A stretch of 64,000 nucleotides of DNA from Lysobacter enzymogenes (GTDB taxonomy: Bacteria > Pseudomonadota > Gammaproteobacteria > Xanthomonadales > Xanthomonadaceae), in contig NZ_FNOG01000015.1 in assembly GCF_900106525.1 (NCBI RefSeq), positions 1 to 64,000 on the forward strand. The letters run 5' to 3'. Made by a program: the position numbers and the translations under genes. Below, in pieces: positions 43,131-52,053 of this stretch. Under the pieces are notes generated by a model, which ran no database searches, was not told the origin of the DNA, and was given only the letters and a program-made list of their open reading frames with translations. Position 1 is the stretch's first letter. Every line of letters begins with the position of its first letter.

Positions 43131-43907
43131 GTGCGCCTGCCCGTGCTGATCGCGGCCGCCCTGATGCCGGCGGTGGCCTGGTTCTCGCAAGCCGGCTACT
43201 TCGGGCCCGACAACGGCGAAATCTCCGACCGCTACCCCACTTTGCTCGTGGCCGCCGGCTACGCCTTTTCGATCTGGGGCCTGATTTTCCTGCTCGACCT
43301 GGCCTTCGCCGCCTGGCAGCTGGGCGCGCGCCGGCGCGAGGACGACACCCTGCTGCGGGTGCGGCCGGTCGCGGCGGCCGGCTTCACCCTGACCGCGCTG
43401 TGGATGCCGCTGTTCTCGCAGCAGTGGTTCTGGCTGGCGCTGGCGACGATCTGGCTGGCCCTGGCCTGTCTGGCCTGGGCGGCGACGGTGCTGGCGCGCG
43501 ACGCCACCCCGCTGCCGGGCCAACGGGTCTGGGCGACATTCGCGCTGTCGCTGCACGCCGGCTGGCTGGCGCTGGCGGCGTTCCTGAACACCGCGCAGGT
43601 GCTGGTCGCCTACCGGCTGGCGCCGGTGGACGCGATGCTGCCGTGGAGCCTGGCCCTGTTCGCGGCCGCGGCGCTGGTGCTGCTGGGCTTGAACGCGCGC
43701 ATGCGCGGCAGCGCCGGCTTCGTGCTGGCGGCGCTGTGGGGACTGGCCGGGGTGTACATGAAGCAATCGGCCTCGGCGCTGCCGGGCGCGACGGTCGCGG
43801 CCTGGACTGCGGCCGGCATCGGCGTGTTGCTGCTCGCGCAGACCGCGTGGCTGCGGCTGCATCCCAAGCACCGGGTGTTTTCCGGGCATTTGTCGCCGGG
43901 CGAGTGA
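43131..43907 (+). CDS. TspO/MBR-related polytopic membrane protein
   Basis: A membrane protein of 258 residues with about eight hydrophobic segments. The N-terminal block AAGYAFSIWGLIFLLDLAF is typical of the long tryptophan-rich sensory (TspO-related) proteins, longer than classical TspO (about 160). It may sense or carry a hydrophobic ligand such as a tetrapyrrole. The start is placed at the GTG at 43131, because AAGGA at 43117-43121 is nine bases before it. An ATG at 43122 touches that site and is less likely. Confidence 0.65.
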   Translation: MRLPVLIAAALMPAVAWFSQAGYFGPDNGEISDRYPTLLVAAGYAFSIWGLIFLLDLAFAAWQLGARRREDDTLLRVRPVAAAGFTLTALWMPLFSQQWFWLALATIWLALACLAWAATVLARDATPLPGQRVWATFALSLHAGWLALAAFLNTAQVLVAYRLAPVDAMLPWSLALFAAAALVLLGLNARMRGSAGFVLAALWGLAGVYMKQSASALPGATVAAWTAAGIGVLLLAQTAWLRLHPKHRVFSGHLSPGE

Positions 43908-44046
43908 ATTCGCGGCAAGCGCCTGGGTTTTTGTGGGTTTGTGGTTTTGTGGGAGGGACTTCCACACCGCGCAAACATCCGCTTCATCCCCAGCCAACAC
44001 CGCCGACGCGAGGATGAAACCTCGCCCATCACAGGAGCCTTGCACG

Positions 44047-44304
44047 ATGCGAGCCCTCTTCGTCGGCGGCACCGTCGACAACAGCGAACTCGACCTGGAA
44101 GGCGGCACGGCGCCGCGCCACTATCCGCCCGACACCGGCAGCGGCACCGCGCGCTACCGCCTGCATCATGTGGGACTGCGCGACGGCGATCTGGTCTATG
44201 CGGTGTATGCGGCGCAGGGGTTGGCCGACGGCGAGATCGAGCGGGTGGCCGAGGAGCGCGGGTATGCGCGCAGGTTCGAGGCCGAGCCGCAGTTGAGCGT
44301 TTGA
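44047..44304 (+). CDS. Hypothetical protein (85 aa)
   Basis: No family is recognised. The protein is small and soluble, with no signal peptide. The first residues MRALFVGGTVDNSELDLEGG look like the opening beta strand of a compact fold, followed by YRLHHVGLRDGDLVYAVYAAQG and a charged C-terminal helix (GEIERVAEERGYARRFEAE). A good ribosome site (AGGAG) lies ten bases before the ATG, and third-position G/C is high, which supports a real gene. A family C palindromic repeat follows at 44324. Confidence 0.65.
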   Translation: MRALFVGGTVDNSELDLEGGTAPRHYPPDTGSGTARYRLHHVGLRDGDLVYAVYAAQGLADGEIERVAEERGYARRFEAEPQLSV

Positions 44305-44323
44305 GCGGTTTTGGCAACTGCTG

Positions 44324-44435
44324 CCCTCACCCCAACCCCTCTCCCGCAAGCGGGAGAGGGGCTAAAGAGTTCGGCGCCAATTGCCGTTCCTTCTCCCGCT
44401 CGCGGGAGAAGGTGCCCCGAAGGGGCGGATGAGGG
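44324..44435. repeat. Palindromic repeat, family C (free-standing copy)
   Basis: It opens with CCCTCACCCCAACCCC and contains two hairpins, CCTCTCCCGC-AA-GCGGGAGAGG and CCTTCTCCCGC-TC-GCGGGAGAAGG, then GCCCCGAAGGGGC and a closing GATGAGGG that is complementary to the opening. It lies between convergent genes and may terminate both. A shorter relative lies inside lpdA. Confidence 0.88.
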
Positions 44436-44447
44436 CCGCCGCGAACC

Positions 44448-46952
44448 TCAGTTCTGCAACTCGCGCAACGTCACCGATGGCGGCGCATCCAACACCTTCC
44501 GCGTCGCGAACATCCCCGCCGCCAACGCCGCCAGCATGCCCGCCGCGCCGCCGGCCGCGGTCATGCGCCAGTCGAATTCCCACGGCAGGTCGAACACCTG
44601 CACCGCGACCACGCCGGCCAGCACCGACGCGGCGATCGCCGCGACCAGCCCCGACAACAGCCCGATCGCCGCGAATTCCGAGGCCTGGGCCAAGCGCAGC
44701 TGCCAGCGGCTGCCGCCGAGCACGCGCATCACCCCGCCTTCGAGCAAGCGCTCGTCCTGGCTCGCGCTCACCGCCGCCATCAACACCAGCAATCCGGCGA
44801 ACAGCGAGAAGTAGAACACCACCTCGACCACCGTCGAGACCTGGTCGGCGGTGCTGCGCACCTGCTTGAGCACCTGTTCGACGTCGATCACCGACAGATT
44901 CGGGAAACGCTCGACCAGTTGCGAGGTGAAGCGGGTATTGCCCGCCGGCACGCTGATCGCGGTGATGTAGCTGGCCGCGTAGCCGTCCATCGATCCGGGC
45001 GATCCGACCACGAAGAAGTTCGGCCGGAAGCTCTCCCAATCGACCTTGCGCAGGCTGGTGATCTTGGCCGCGTACGGCTGCCCGGCGATGTCGAAGCCGA
45101 TGCGGTCGCCGACCTTCCAGCCCAGCGTCTCGGCGAAGCCTTCTTCGACCGACACCTCCGGCTGCGCCAGCTTGCGCGGCGCCCAGAACTTGCCGTCGGT
45201 CACCTTGTTGTCGTCGCGCAGCGTGTCGGCCACCGACAGGTTGAACTCGCGCTCGGCCAGTTGCTTGGCGCGGTCGCCGCGTTCGGCGTAGCTGTCGCCG
45301 GTCACCGGCTGGCCGTTGTGGCTGACCAGACGCGCGCGGATCATCGGGAACAAGGTCGGCGCGCCGATGCCTTGCTCGGCGATGAAGCGGCGCACATCGG
45401 CCATCTGGTCCTGCTGCACGTTGATGATGAAGCGGTTGGGCGCGTCGGCCGACAGCGCCAGCTGCCAGCGGTCGAGCAGATCGGTGCGCACGAAAGTCAG
45501 CAGCAGCAGCGCCATCAAGCCCAGGCCCAGCGCCGAAACTTGGGCGATGCTGGCGCCGGCGCGACGGCTGACGTTGGCCAGGCCGTAGCGCAGCGCGCCG
45601 CGCAGGCGCGAGCGCAGGCGCCGCACCAGCACGATCAGGCCCAGCGCCAGCGCGGCGAGCACGGCGAAGGTGGCGATGATGCCGGTCAGCATGTACGCCC
45701 CGAGCATCAGCGAACCGGCCTTCCACCACAGCAACGCGGCCAGCCCGCCGAGGCCGGCGAGCGCGACCAGCCAGGCGCTGGGCTCGGTCGCGTCGAGATC
45801 GCGGCGCAACACCCGCAGCGCCGGCACCCGACGCAGCGCCAGCACCGGCGGCGCGCCGAACGCCAGCAACACCACCAGCCCGACGCCGAAGCCCTGCAGC
45901 GCCGGCAACCAGCCGGCCGGCGGAATCGACATCTTCAACGATTGCTCCAGCCAGCCGCCGATCGCCCATTGCAAGGCGAACGCCAACGCCACGCCGATCG
46001 CGCTGGCGAGCAGGCCCAACAGCACCATCTCGCCGACATGGATGCCGACCAACGTGCGCTGGCTGGCGCCGAGGCAACGCATCACCGCGGTGCCGGACAG
46101 ATGGCGTTCGCTGTGGCGGCGCGCGGCCATCGCCACCGCCACCGCCGCCAGCACCACCGACACCAGCGCGGCCAGACCGAGGAAACGGCCGGCGCGGTCG
46201 AGCGCGGAGCGCACTTCCGGGCGCGCGTCGGCGATGGTTTCCAGGCGCTGGCCGCGGCCGAGCGCGGGCTTGGCCGCGGCGACGAAGCGCTCCACCGCCG
46301 CGGCCGGGCCGGCCACGACCAAGCGATAGCGGATGCGGCTGCCGGGCTGAATCAAGCCGGTCTGCGGCAGGTCCGCCAGATTGAGGAAGACCTTCGGCGC
46401 GATGTTGAAGTAATCCAGCGACGCATCGGGTTCCTGCGTCACCAGCGCGGCCAGGCGCAGGCGCGAATCGCCGATGGCGATCTCCTGCCCGACCTGCGCG
46501 CCGAGCGTGTCGGCGCCGGCCTGGCTCATCCACACCGTGCCGCGCTCGGGCACGCCGGGCGCGTCGCGCTCGGCGCCGCCGACGCGATCGGCGATGCGGA
46601 ACGCGCCGCGCAGCGGGAAACCTTCGCCGAGCGCGCGCAAGTCGCCGAGTTGCAGGCGCTCGCCGACGCGGACCATCGTTTGCAGCTCGGTGGCTTCGGC
46701 GCGGCGCAGTTCGGCGGAGTTGGCCGCTTCGCGCAGCTTGCCGGCGATGGGTTGGTCGGCGCGCACCACCGCATCGCCGCCGAGCAAACGGTTGGCTTCG
46801 ATCGCCAGCGCGCGCTCGGCGCGGTCGGTGACGAAACCGACCGCGGTCACCGCCAGCACCGCCAGCACCAGCGCGGCGAGCAGAATGCGCACATCGCCGG
46901 CTTTCAGGTCGCGGCGCAGCTGGCGCCACGCCATCGCGATCGTGCGGCCCAT
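44448..46952 (-). CDS. ybbP: ABC transporter permease (YbbP-like, double FtsX)
   Basis: An inner-membrane protein of 834 residues with the YbbP layout: one N-terminal helix, a large periplasmic region, a first FtsX domain (around AALVSVVLAAVAVAMAARRHSERHL and RCLGASQRTL), further central helices, a second periplasmic region and a final FtsX domain (FSLFAGLLVLMAAVSASQDERLLEGGVMRVLGGSRWQL). It works with the ATPase encoded one base upstream. The substrate is unknown. Lipid or lysophospholipid handling has been suggested because tesA is its conserved neighbour. The C-terminus ends at a family C repeat. Confidence 0.92.
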   Translation of the reverse strand: MGRTIAMAWRQLRRDLKAGDVRILLAALVLAVLAVTAVGFVTDRAERALAIEANRLLGGDAVVRADQPIAGKLREAANSAELRRAEATELQTMVRVGERLQLGDLRALGEGFPLRGAFRIADRVGGAERDAPGVPERGTVWMSQAGADTLGAQVGQEIAIGDSRLRLAALVTQEPDASLDYFNIAPKVFLNLADLPQTGLIQPGSRIRYRLVVAGPAAAVERFVAAAKPALGRGQRLETIADARPEVRSALDRAGRFLGLAALVSVVLAAVAVAMAARRHSERHLSGTAVMRCLGASQRTLVGIHVGEMVLLGLLASAIGVALAFALQWAIGGWLEQSLKMSIPPAGWLPALQGFGVGLVVLLAFGAPPVLALRRVPALRVLRRDLDATEPSAWLVALAGLGGLAALLWWKAGSLMLGAYMLTGIIATFAVLAALALGLIVLVRRLRSRLRGALRYGLANVSRRAGASIAQVSALGLGLMALLLLTFVRTDLLDRWQLALSADAPNRFIINVQQDQMADVRRFIAEQGIGAPTLFPMIRARLVSHNGQPVTGDSYAERGDRAKQLAEREFNLSVADTLRDDNKVTDGKFWAPRKLAQPEVSVEEGFAETLGWKVGDRIGFDIAGQPYAAKITSLRKVDWESFRPNFFVVGSPGSMDGYAASYITAISVPAGNTRFTSQLVERFPNLSVIDVEQVLKQVRSTADQVSTVVEVVFYFSLFAGLLVLMAAVSASQDERLLEGGVMRVLGGSRWQLRLAQASEFAAIGLLSGLVAAIAASVLAGVVAVQVFDLPWEFDWRMTAAGGAAGMLAALAAGMFATRKVLDAPPSVTLRELQN

Positions 46953-46953
46953 G

Positions 46954-47718
46954 TCAGGCCTGCACCAGTCGGCCGCTGTCGAGGCGGATGCGGCGGTGGC
47001 AGCGCTCAGCGAGGTGATCGTCGTGGGTCACCAGGATCAACGTGGTGCCGGCGTCGGCGTTGAGCTGGAACAGCAATTCGATGATCGCCTGGCCGGTATG
47101 GGTGTCGAGGTTGCCGGTGGGTTCATCGGCGAACAGCAGCGAGGGCCGGGTCACGAATGCGCGCGCCAGCGCCACGCGCTGTTGTTCGCCGCCGGAGAGC
47201 TGGCGCGGATAGTGATCCAGGCGCTGGCCGAGGCCGACCTTGTCGAGGATCGCGCGCGCCGGCGCCTGCGCGTCGCGGTCGCCGCGCAGCTCCAGCGGCA
47301 GCATCACGTTCTCCAGCGCGGTCAGCGACGGCAACAGCTGGAAGCTCTGGAACACGAAGCCGACCTTCTCGCCGCGCACGCGCGCGCGGCCGTCTTCGTC
47401 GAGCGCGGAGATGGTTTCGCCGTCGAGCACGACTTCGCCGGTGCTGGGCGAATCCAACCCGGCCAGCAGCGACAGCAGCGTGCTCTTGCCCGAACCCGAC
47501 GCGCCCACGATCGCCACGGTGTCGCCCTTGGCGATGGAGAAACCGACCCCATCGAGAATGGTGAGCTCGCCCGACGGCAGCGTTACGTGCTTGCCCAGGC
47601 CGCGCACGTCCAGGGTGATCGGACGCGCGGATGCGGACGGCCGCTCGGTCTGCGCTCGTTCATCGTTTTGCGCGATGTCATCGGCCATGATCGGTGCGGC
47701 CAGGTCGGAAACTGCCAT
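46954..47718 (-). CDS. ybbA: ABC transporter ATP-binding protein (YbbA-like)
   Basis: ATPase partner of the YbbP-like permease, 254 residues. A poorly conserved N-terminal extension of about 30 residues precedes the core. Walker A is GASGSGKS, the Q-loop FQSFQLLPSLT, the signature LSGGEQQR, Walker B LLFADEP and the H-loop VTHDD. An internal ATG at 47688 would remove ten residues of the extension and is a possible start. One base separates it from the permease. It is divergent from tesA by only 47 bases, the same arrangement as in E. coli. Confidence 0.92.
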   Translation of the reverse strand: MAVSDLAAPIMADDIAQNDERAQTERPSASARPITLDVRGLGKHVTLPSGELTILDGVGFSIAKGDTVAIVGASGSGKSTLLSLLAGLDSPSTGEVVLDGETISALDEDGRARVRGEKVGFVFQSFQLLPSLTALENVMLPLELRGDRDAQAPARAILDKVGLGQRLDHYPRQLSGGEQQRVALARAFVTRPSLLFADEPTGNLDTHTGQAIIELLFQLNADAGTTLILVTHDDHLAERCHRRIRLDSGRLVQA

Positions 47719-47765
47719 GATCGTCCTTCTGCTTGACTCGCCGCATCTTCGGGAGAGGTTATTAA

Positions 47766-48560
47766 ATGATCTTTAAGACTTTCGGCGCGCGCCGCGACCG
47801 CGATGCGCGCCTCGCCAACGAAGGATATGCGGGACTGCGGCGCCGGCTTCAATGGGCCATAAGTCCGGCCGCGACTGCGGACACCTTTATGGGCACCGCT
47901 GCAATGGCCGCCTTGCTCGCCGCCGCCCTGCTCGCGGCGGCCGCCGCACCGGCAGCGGCGCAGCCCGCGCCGGGCGCCCGCCCCGCCGCGGCCGCGCCGG
48001 CGGCCAAGGCCCAGCGCACGGTGCTGTTCATGGGCGACTCGCTCTCCGCCGGCTACGGCCTGGCCGCGCCGCAGGGCTGGGTGGCGCTGACCGCGCAACG
48101 CATCGCCCAGGCCAAGCCGGGCTGGCGCGCGGTCAACGCCAGCATCAGCGGCGAGACCACCGCCGGCGGCGCGGCGCGCATCGCCGGCGAACTGCAGCGC
48201 AACAAGCCGGCGGTGGTGGTGATCGAGCTGGGCTCCAACGACGGCCTGCGCGGCCTGCCGCTGGCGCAGAGCCGGGCCAACCTGGAACGCATGATCCAGG
48301 CCGCGCAGGCGGCCAAGGCGCAGGTGCTGCTGATCGGTATGCGCATGCCGCCGAACCTGGGCCGCGAATACACCGAAGGCTTCGAGCGCAACTACCGCGA
48401 GCTGGCGCAGAAGTATTCGGCGCCGCTGCTGCCGTTCCTGCTCGAACCGGTCGCGGCCGACCGCAACAACTTCCAGAACGACAACCTGCATCCGACCGCG
48501 GCGGCGCAGCCGGCGCTGCGCGATCACGTCTGGACCAAGCTGGGGCCGATGCTCAAGTGA
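47766..48560 (+). CDS. tesA: Periplasmic GDSL/SGNH arylesterase-thioesterase
   Basis: Hydrolyses acyl esters, lysophospholipids or acyl-CoA. Block I GDSLSAGYGL holds the nucleophile serine, block III GSND holds the oxyanion Asn, and block V DNLHPT holds the catalytic Asp/His. The start at 47766 has GGGAGAGG seven bases before it and gives 264 residues. This leaves about 40 residues ahead of the hydrophobic signal region (AALLAAALLAAAAAPAAAQ). An ATG at 47889 would give a normal signal peptide but lacks a ribosome site. It is divergent from ybbA. Confidence 0.88.
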   Translation: MIFKTFGARRDRDARLANEGYAGLRRRLQWAISPAATADTFMGTAAMAALLAAALLAAAAAPAAAQPAPGARPAAAAPAAKAQRTVLFMGDSLSAGYGLAAPQGWVALTAQRIAQAKPGWRAVNASISGETTAGGAARIAGELQRNKPAVVVIELGSNDGLRGLPLAQSRANLERMIQAAQAAKAQVLLIGMRMPPNLGREYTEGFERNYRELAQKYSAPLLPFLLEPVAADRNNFQNDNLHPTAAAQPALRDHVWTKLGPMLK

Positions 48561-48755
48561 GCGGACGTGGCGCTCGATGCGGGTTCGCATCGGGTGGGTG
48601 CGGAGGGCGGGAGCGAAATGGATTCCGGCGTTCGCCGGAATGACAGAGCGGCGCTTTACCGCACCGCCCACCCGCATCGTCCAGGGTTGCGCGCCCGCCG
48701 CCTAATCGTCGTGCCTGCGCAACCCGCCTATCGTCATGCCCGCGAAACCCTCCTA

Positions 48756-48840
48756 CGTCATGCCCGCGAAGGCGGGCATCCAGGGCCTTATCGCGACATG
48801 ACTCTGAAGTCTCTGGATCCCCGCCTTCGCGGGGATGACG
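48756..48840. repeat. Palindromic repeat, family A (complete pair)
   Basis: TCATGCCCGCGAAGGCGGGC faces GATCCCCGCCTTCGCGGGGA across a 35-base spacer, the same unit as at 3541 and 37931. Confidence 0.9.
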
Positions 48841-48961
48841 GCCTGAAAGAGGCGCGGTGAAACCCAACCGTCGTGGCGCAGCATCGTCGTGATGCCGGGC
48901 AACTCACTTGCCGTCATGCATGCGAACCCCACCTATCGTCATCCCCGCGAAACCCTCCTAC

Positions 48962-49004
48962 CGTCATGCCCGCGAAAGCGGGCATCCAGGGCTTTATCGA
49001 GACG
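48962..49004. repeat. Palindromic repeat, family A (half element)
   Basis: The left half CGTCATGCCCGCGAAAGCGG is followed by the usual spacer start GGGCTTTATCGAGACG. The right half is missing. Confidence 0.8.
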
Positions 49005-49164
49005 CTGCCGCGGTTTCCAGGCGTCTTCCGCTTCCGCGAGAAGCCGAGGCGAACGCAGCGGGTTTCGCCCTTCGCCAGACTGACGCTGACAAAGGCTGGC
49101 CGGATGGTGGCTGGATAAATCCCGCGAGCACCGGCCAGCGTAATTCGAGCGGACAACGCGCACC

Positions 49165-50421
49165 TCAGCGCGCGTAACGCTCGATCCCCAACCCTTCCAG
49201 ATCGATCTGCGGCGCGCGGCCGGCGATCAGATCGGCCAGCACGCGCCCGGTGCCGGCCGCCATGGTCCAGCCCAGGGTGCCGTGGCCGGTGGCCAGGTAC
49301 AGGCCGCGCAGCGCGGTGGCGCCGAGCAGCGGCGTGCCGTCCGGGGTCATCGGTCGCAGGCCGCACCAGAACTCGGCGCGCGCCGCATCGCCGCCGCCCG
49401 GGAACAGATCGCCGACCACGTGCGCCAAGGTCTGCCGCCGCGCCTCGTGCAGGCGCAGGTCGTAACCGGCCAGCTCGGCGGTGCCGCCGACGCGGATGCG
49501 GTCGCCCAGGCGGGTCACCGCGACCTTGTGGGTCTCGTCCATCACCGTCGATTCCGGCGCGCAGGCCGCATCGACGATCGGCAAGGTCAACGAATAGCCC
49601 TTCACCGGATACACCGGAATGCGCAGGCCCAGCGGCGCCAGCCAGCGCGGCGAATAACTGCCGAGCGCGAGCACGCAGGCGTCGGCCTCGAACGTGCCGG
49701 CGTCGGTATGGACGCGGCGCCAACGGTCGCCATCGGCCTCCACACCCACGATATCGGTGCCGAAGCGGAACCGCGCGCCCGCCGCCTGCGCCAACGCGGC
49801 GAGGTTCTGGCTGAACTTGAAGCAATCGCCGGTCTCGTCGCCGGGCAGGCGCAGGCCGCCGGCGAACTTGTCGCGCACCCGCGCCAGCGCCGGTTCGTGC
49901 TCGGCGCAACCGTCGCGGTCGAGCAACTGATAGGCCACGCCAGACTCGCGCAGGATCTCGATGTCCTTGCCGGTGTCGTCGAGCTGGCGCTGGGTGCGGA
50001 ACAGTTGCAGCGTGCCGCGCTGACGCGCGTCGTAGTCGATGCCGGTGGCCGCGCGCAATTCGCGCAGGCAGTCGCGGCTGTACTCGGCCAGCCGCACCAT
50101 CCGCCCCTTGTTGATGCGGTAGCGCGCTTGTGTGCAGTTGCGCAGCATCGCCAGGCCCCAGCGCCACAGCGCCGGGTCGAGGCCTGGGCGGATCACCAGC
50201 GGGCGGTGGCGCATCGCCAGCCATTTGATCGCCTTCAGCGGCACGCCCGGCCCGGCCCACGGCGCCGAATAGCCGGGCGAGACTTCGCCGGCGTTGGCGT
50301 AGCTGGTTTCCATCGCCGGCGCCGCGCGCCGGTCGATCACCTCGACCTCGTGGCCGTCCTGGGCGAGGTAGTAAGCGGCGGTGGTTCCGATCACGCCGCT
50401 GCCGAGAATGAGGACTTTGAT
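49165..50421 (-). CDS. dadA: D-amino-acid dehydrogenase small subunit, apparent ATC start
   Basis: Membrane-associated FAD enzyme that oxidises D-amino acids, chiefly D-alanine, to keto acids. The N-terminal Rossmann motif [19 protein letters not shown] is followed by [30 protein letters not shown], cut here as the family block, and the C-terminal [11 protein letters not shown] and [13 protein letters not shown] motifs. Homology runs to codon 50421, which reads ATC AAA GTC CTC ATT CTC GGC instead of ATG. AGGGGAG lies six bases before it, at ideal distance. The first normal start in frame is a GTG at 50394, but that would cut away the first part of GxGxxG. Full length would be 418 residues, close to the E. 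coli protein (432). Confidence 0.88.
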   Translation of the reverse strand: MKVLILGSGVIGTTAAYYLAQDGHEVEVIDRRAAPAMETSYANAGEVSPGYSAPWAGPGVPLKAIKWLAMRHRPLVIRPGLDPALWRWGLAMLRNCTQARYRINKGRMVRLAEYSRDCLRELRAATGIDYDARQRGTLQLFRTQRQLDDTGKDIEILRESGVAYQLLDRDGCAEHEPALARVRDKFAGGLRLPGDETGDCFKFSQNLAALAQAAGARFRFGTDIVGVEADGDRWRRVHTDAGTFEADACVLALGSYSPRWLAPLGLRIPVYPVKGYSLTLPIVDAACAPESTVMDETHKVAVTRLGDRIRVGGTAELAGYDLRLHEARRQTLAHVVGDLFPGGGDAARAEFWCGLRPMTPDGTPLLGATALRGLYLATGHGTLGWTMAAGTGRVLADLIAGRAPQIDLEGLGIERYAR

Positions 50422-50654
50422 GCGCGACTCCCCTGCCTGCCGCCGGCGCTTGCGAAGGCGCGGGCCGCAGGCGCGAACGGGCGCCCGCGGCGCCGACGCG
50501 GCAGGCTACCACCGCGCCGGCGCGGCCGGAACCGGCGCTTGTGCGAACTACGGGCAGGGTCGAGGAACGGGGCGGATCGTGGCGCCGAACATCGCTGGTA
50601 CGGCGGGCTCATCGCCTCGCTAGACAAACAGCCGAACCCGCCTGCCGCCCCGCC

Positions 50655-50945
50655 TCATCCGCCGTGCGGCCGCTCCGGCGCCACCGGCTTGCACGCCGCG
50701 TATTCCTCGCGGCTGAGCTTGCTGTCGCGGTCGGCATCGCAGTGGACGATGCGCTTGGCCAGTTCCGGCGCGCGCACCGTCACCTCCGGCAGGGTCACTA
50801 CGCCGTCGCCGTTGCTGTCGAGCGATTCGTAGCTAGGCAAGGTCGCAGCGGCTGCAGCGGGCTTGGGCGCGTCCTTAGCCTGCGCGGCCAGGGACAGCAG
50901 GGCGAGCGCGGCGGTCGCCGCGAGCAAGACGGGGCGAACATTCAT
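50655..50945 (-). CDS. Secreted EF-hand protein
   Basis: A protein of 96 residues with a signal peptide (about 1-23, ending LAAQAKD). Two calcium-binding loops follow: DSNGDGVVTLPE (standard 12-residue EF-hand) and DADRDSKLSREE (also canonical at positions 1, 3, 5 and 12). A proline-rich end follows. It probably binds calcium in the periplasm or outside the cell. Such small EF-hand proteins are frequent in xanthomonads. It lies just after the RcnB-like gene on the same strand. Confidence 0.85.
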   Translation of the reverse strand: MNVRPVLLAATAALALLSLAAQAKDAPKPAAAAATLPSYESLDSNGDGVVTLPEVTVRAPELAKRIVHCDADRDSKLSREEYAACKPVAPERPHGG

Positions 50946-51012
50946 CGGGGCGGCTCCGGTCGGGGGAAAACGCGGGAAGCGAACGCCGGAGCCGCGGCCC
51001 CGACGCGCGCGG

Positions 51013-51480
51013 TCACAGGAAGTTGTCGTAAACGCTCTGCACCACTTCGCCGCTACGCAGATCGATCAGCAGCGCGTCGGGCCCGTAGCGCACCCATTCG
51101 TAGCCGACCGGCGGAATGTCCAGGCCGAACAGCCAGAAATCGGCGAGCACGAACTGCGGCCCCCAATACGCGCGCGGCAGGAATTCGCCGTAGTGCCAGC
51201 GTCGGTAGGCGTAGCCCGGCGGCGCGCGCCACGGCCCGATGCGGTAGCCGCGATGGGCCTGGAAGTTGTGGGCGAAATAGCCGCGATCGAACTCGCGCGG
51301 GCGCTGCTCGATGCCGCGCGGCGGCTCCATGCGCTGATAGCCGTGCGGCGCGCGCTGGACTTCGGCCGGGCCGCCGCCGCGACGCTCGAACGCACCGGCG
51401 GACAGGGCCAGGGAGGGCAGGATCAGGGCCAACGCCGCGGCGGCGGCGAGGCGACGGCGATTGCAGGACAAGGCGAACAT
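51013..51480 (-). CDS. RcnB family periplasmic protein
   Basis: A protein of 155 residues with a signal peptide (about 1-29, ending LALSAGAF). The middle is rich in Arg, Gly, Tyr and Pro. The C-terminal domain has the RcnB hallmark GYEWVRYGPDALLIDLRSGEVVQ, normally written YxWVRxGxDAxLIxxxTGxI. RcnB in E. coli influences nickel and cobalt homeostasis. Most relatives have unknown roles. The ribosome site AGGAG is present. It is followed by the EF-hand gene 67 bases later on the same strand. Confidence 0.83.
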   Translation of the reverse strand: MFALSCNRRRLAAAAALALILPSLALSAGAFERRGGGPAEVQRAPHGYQRMEPPRGIEQRPREFDRGYFAHNFQAHRGYRIGPWRAPPGYAYRRWHYGEFLPRAYWGPQFVLADFWLFGLDIPPVGYEWVRYGPDALLIDLRSGEVVQSVYDNFL

Positions 51481-51717
51481 GCTCGGCTCCTTCTGAGGAG
51501 GCTGACGGGATGTCAGCGACGATCGCGGCTGCCGGACGCGTGCCTGTGATCCTCAGTCCGCCGGGCTGTCGTGGTGCTGGCGAGAGGATTAAAGAATTTC
51601 AATCGTAAGCCGCGCGCGAAACGCAGGTGTGGTTCGCGTAAGCGCGGCGCCGCGCTGGGGCGGCGTTCAGCGGCGCCGGTAGGCCGGCTTCAACCGGTAT
51701 GAGTCAGCAGGGATGAG

Positions 51718-51969
51718 TCAGCGGCGGATCAGGAAGTCGGGTTGTTCGTTCAACGAACCGTCGGTCTCGATCACCACGAAGCGCTCGCCGTCGTCGCGGA
51801 ACACCACCGGAATCGGATCGAGGAACAGCGGCCGGCGCACGAAACGCAAGCGCCAGCCGAACTGCTCCAGCGTCGCCAGCGCGTCGAGCTGGGCGCGGTT
51901 GAGGCCGGCGCGCAGGCCGACCGCGCTCAACAGTTCGGCATCGGCTTTACGGCGGTCGGGTTCGGTCAT
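51718..51969 (-). CDS. Conserved hypothetical protein (83 aa)
   Basis: A soluble small protein with no named domain. It begins MTEPDRRKADAELLSAVGL and continues with a helical part (NRAQLDALATLEQFGW), then a beta hairpin RLRFVRRPLFLDPIPVVFRDDGERFVVIETDG. The sequence reads as a compact alpha/beta fold with high third-position G/C. Similar short proteins occur in other xanthomonads as far as I recall. The start at 51969 was chosen over an upstream in-frame codon that lacks a ribosome site. It sits downstream of the hydrolase gene on the same strand. Confidence 0.7.
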   Translation of the reverse strand: MTEPDRRKADAELLSAVGLRAGLNRAQLDALATLEQFGWRLRFVRRPLFLDPIPVVFRDDGERFVVIETDGSLNEQPDFLIRR

Positions 51970-52053
51970 GGCGGCGGACGCATCGGCTCGGACCGGGCGA
52001 CGATACCCCAATGCCGCGCGCGCGACCGCGCCGGCGGTCGCGCAACGGCGCCT

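Larger units (their letters stand above)
48561..49164. other. Intergenic region filled with palindromic repeats
   Basis: No gene is visible in these 604 bases between convergent tesA and dadA. Most of the sequence is made of family A elements in various states of decay, including TTCCGGCG-TTCG-CCGGAA at about 48623-48640 and several isolated CGTCATGCCCGCGAA words (48732, 48756, 48941, 48963). Any terminators for the two genes must lie within the repeats. Confidence 0.75.
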
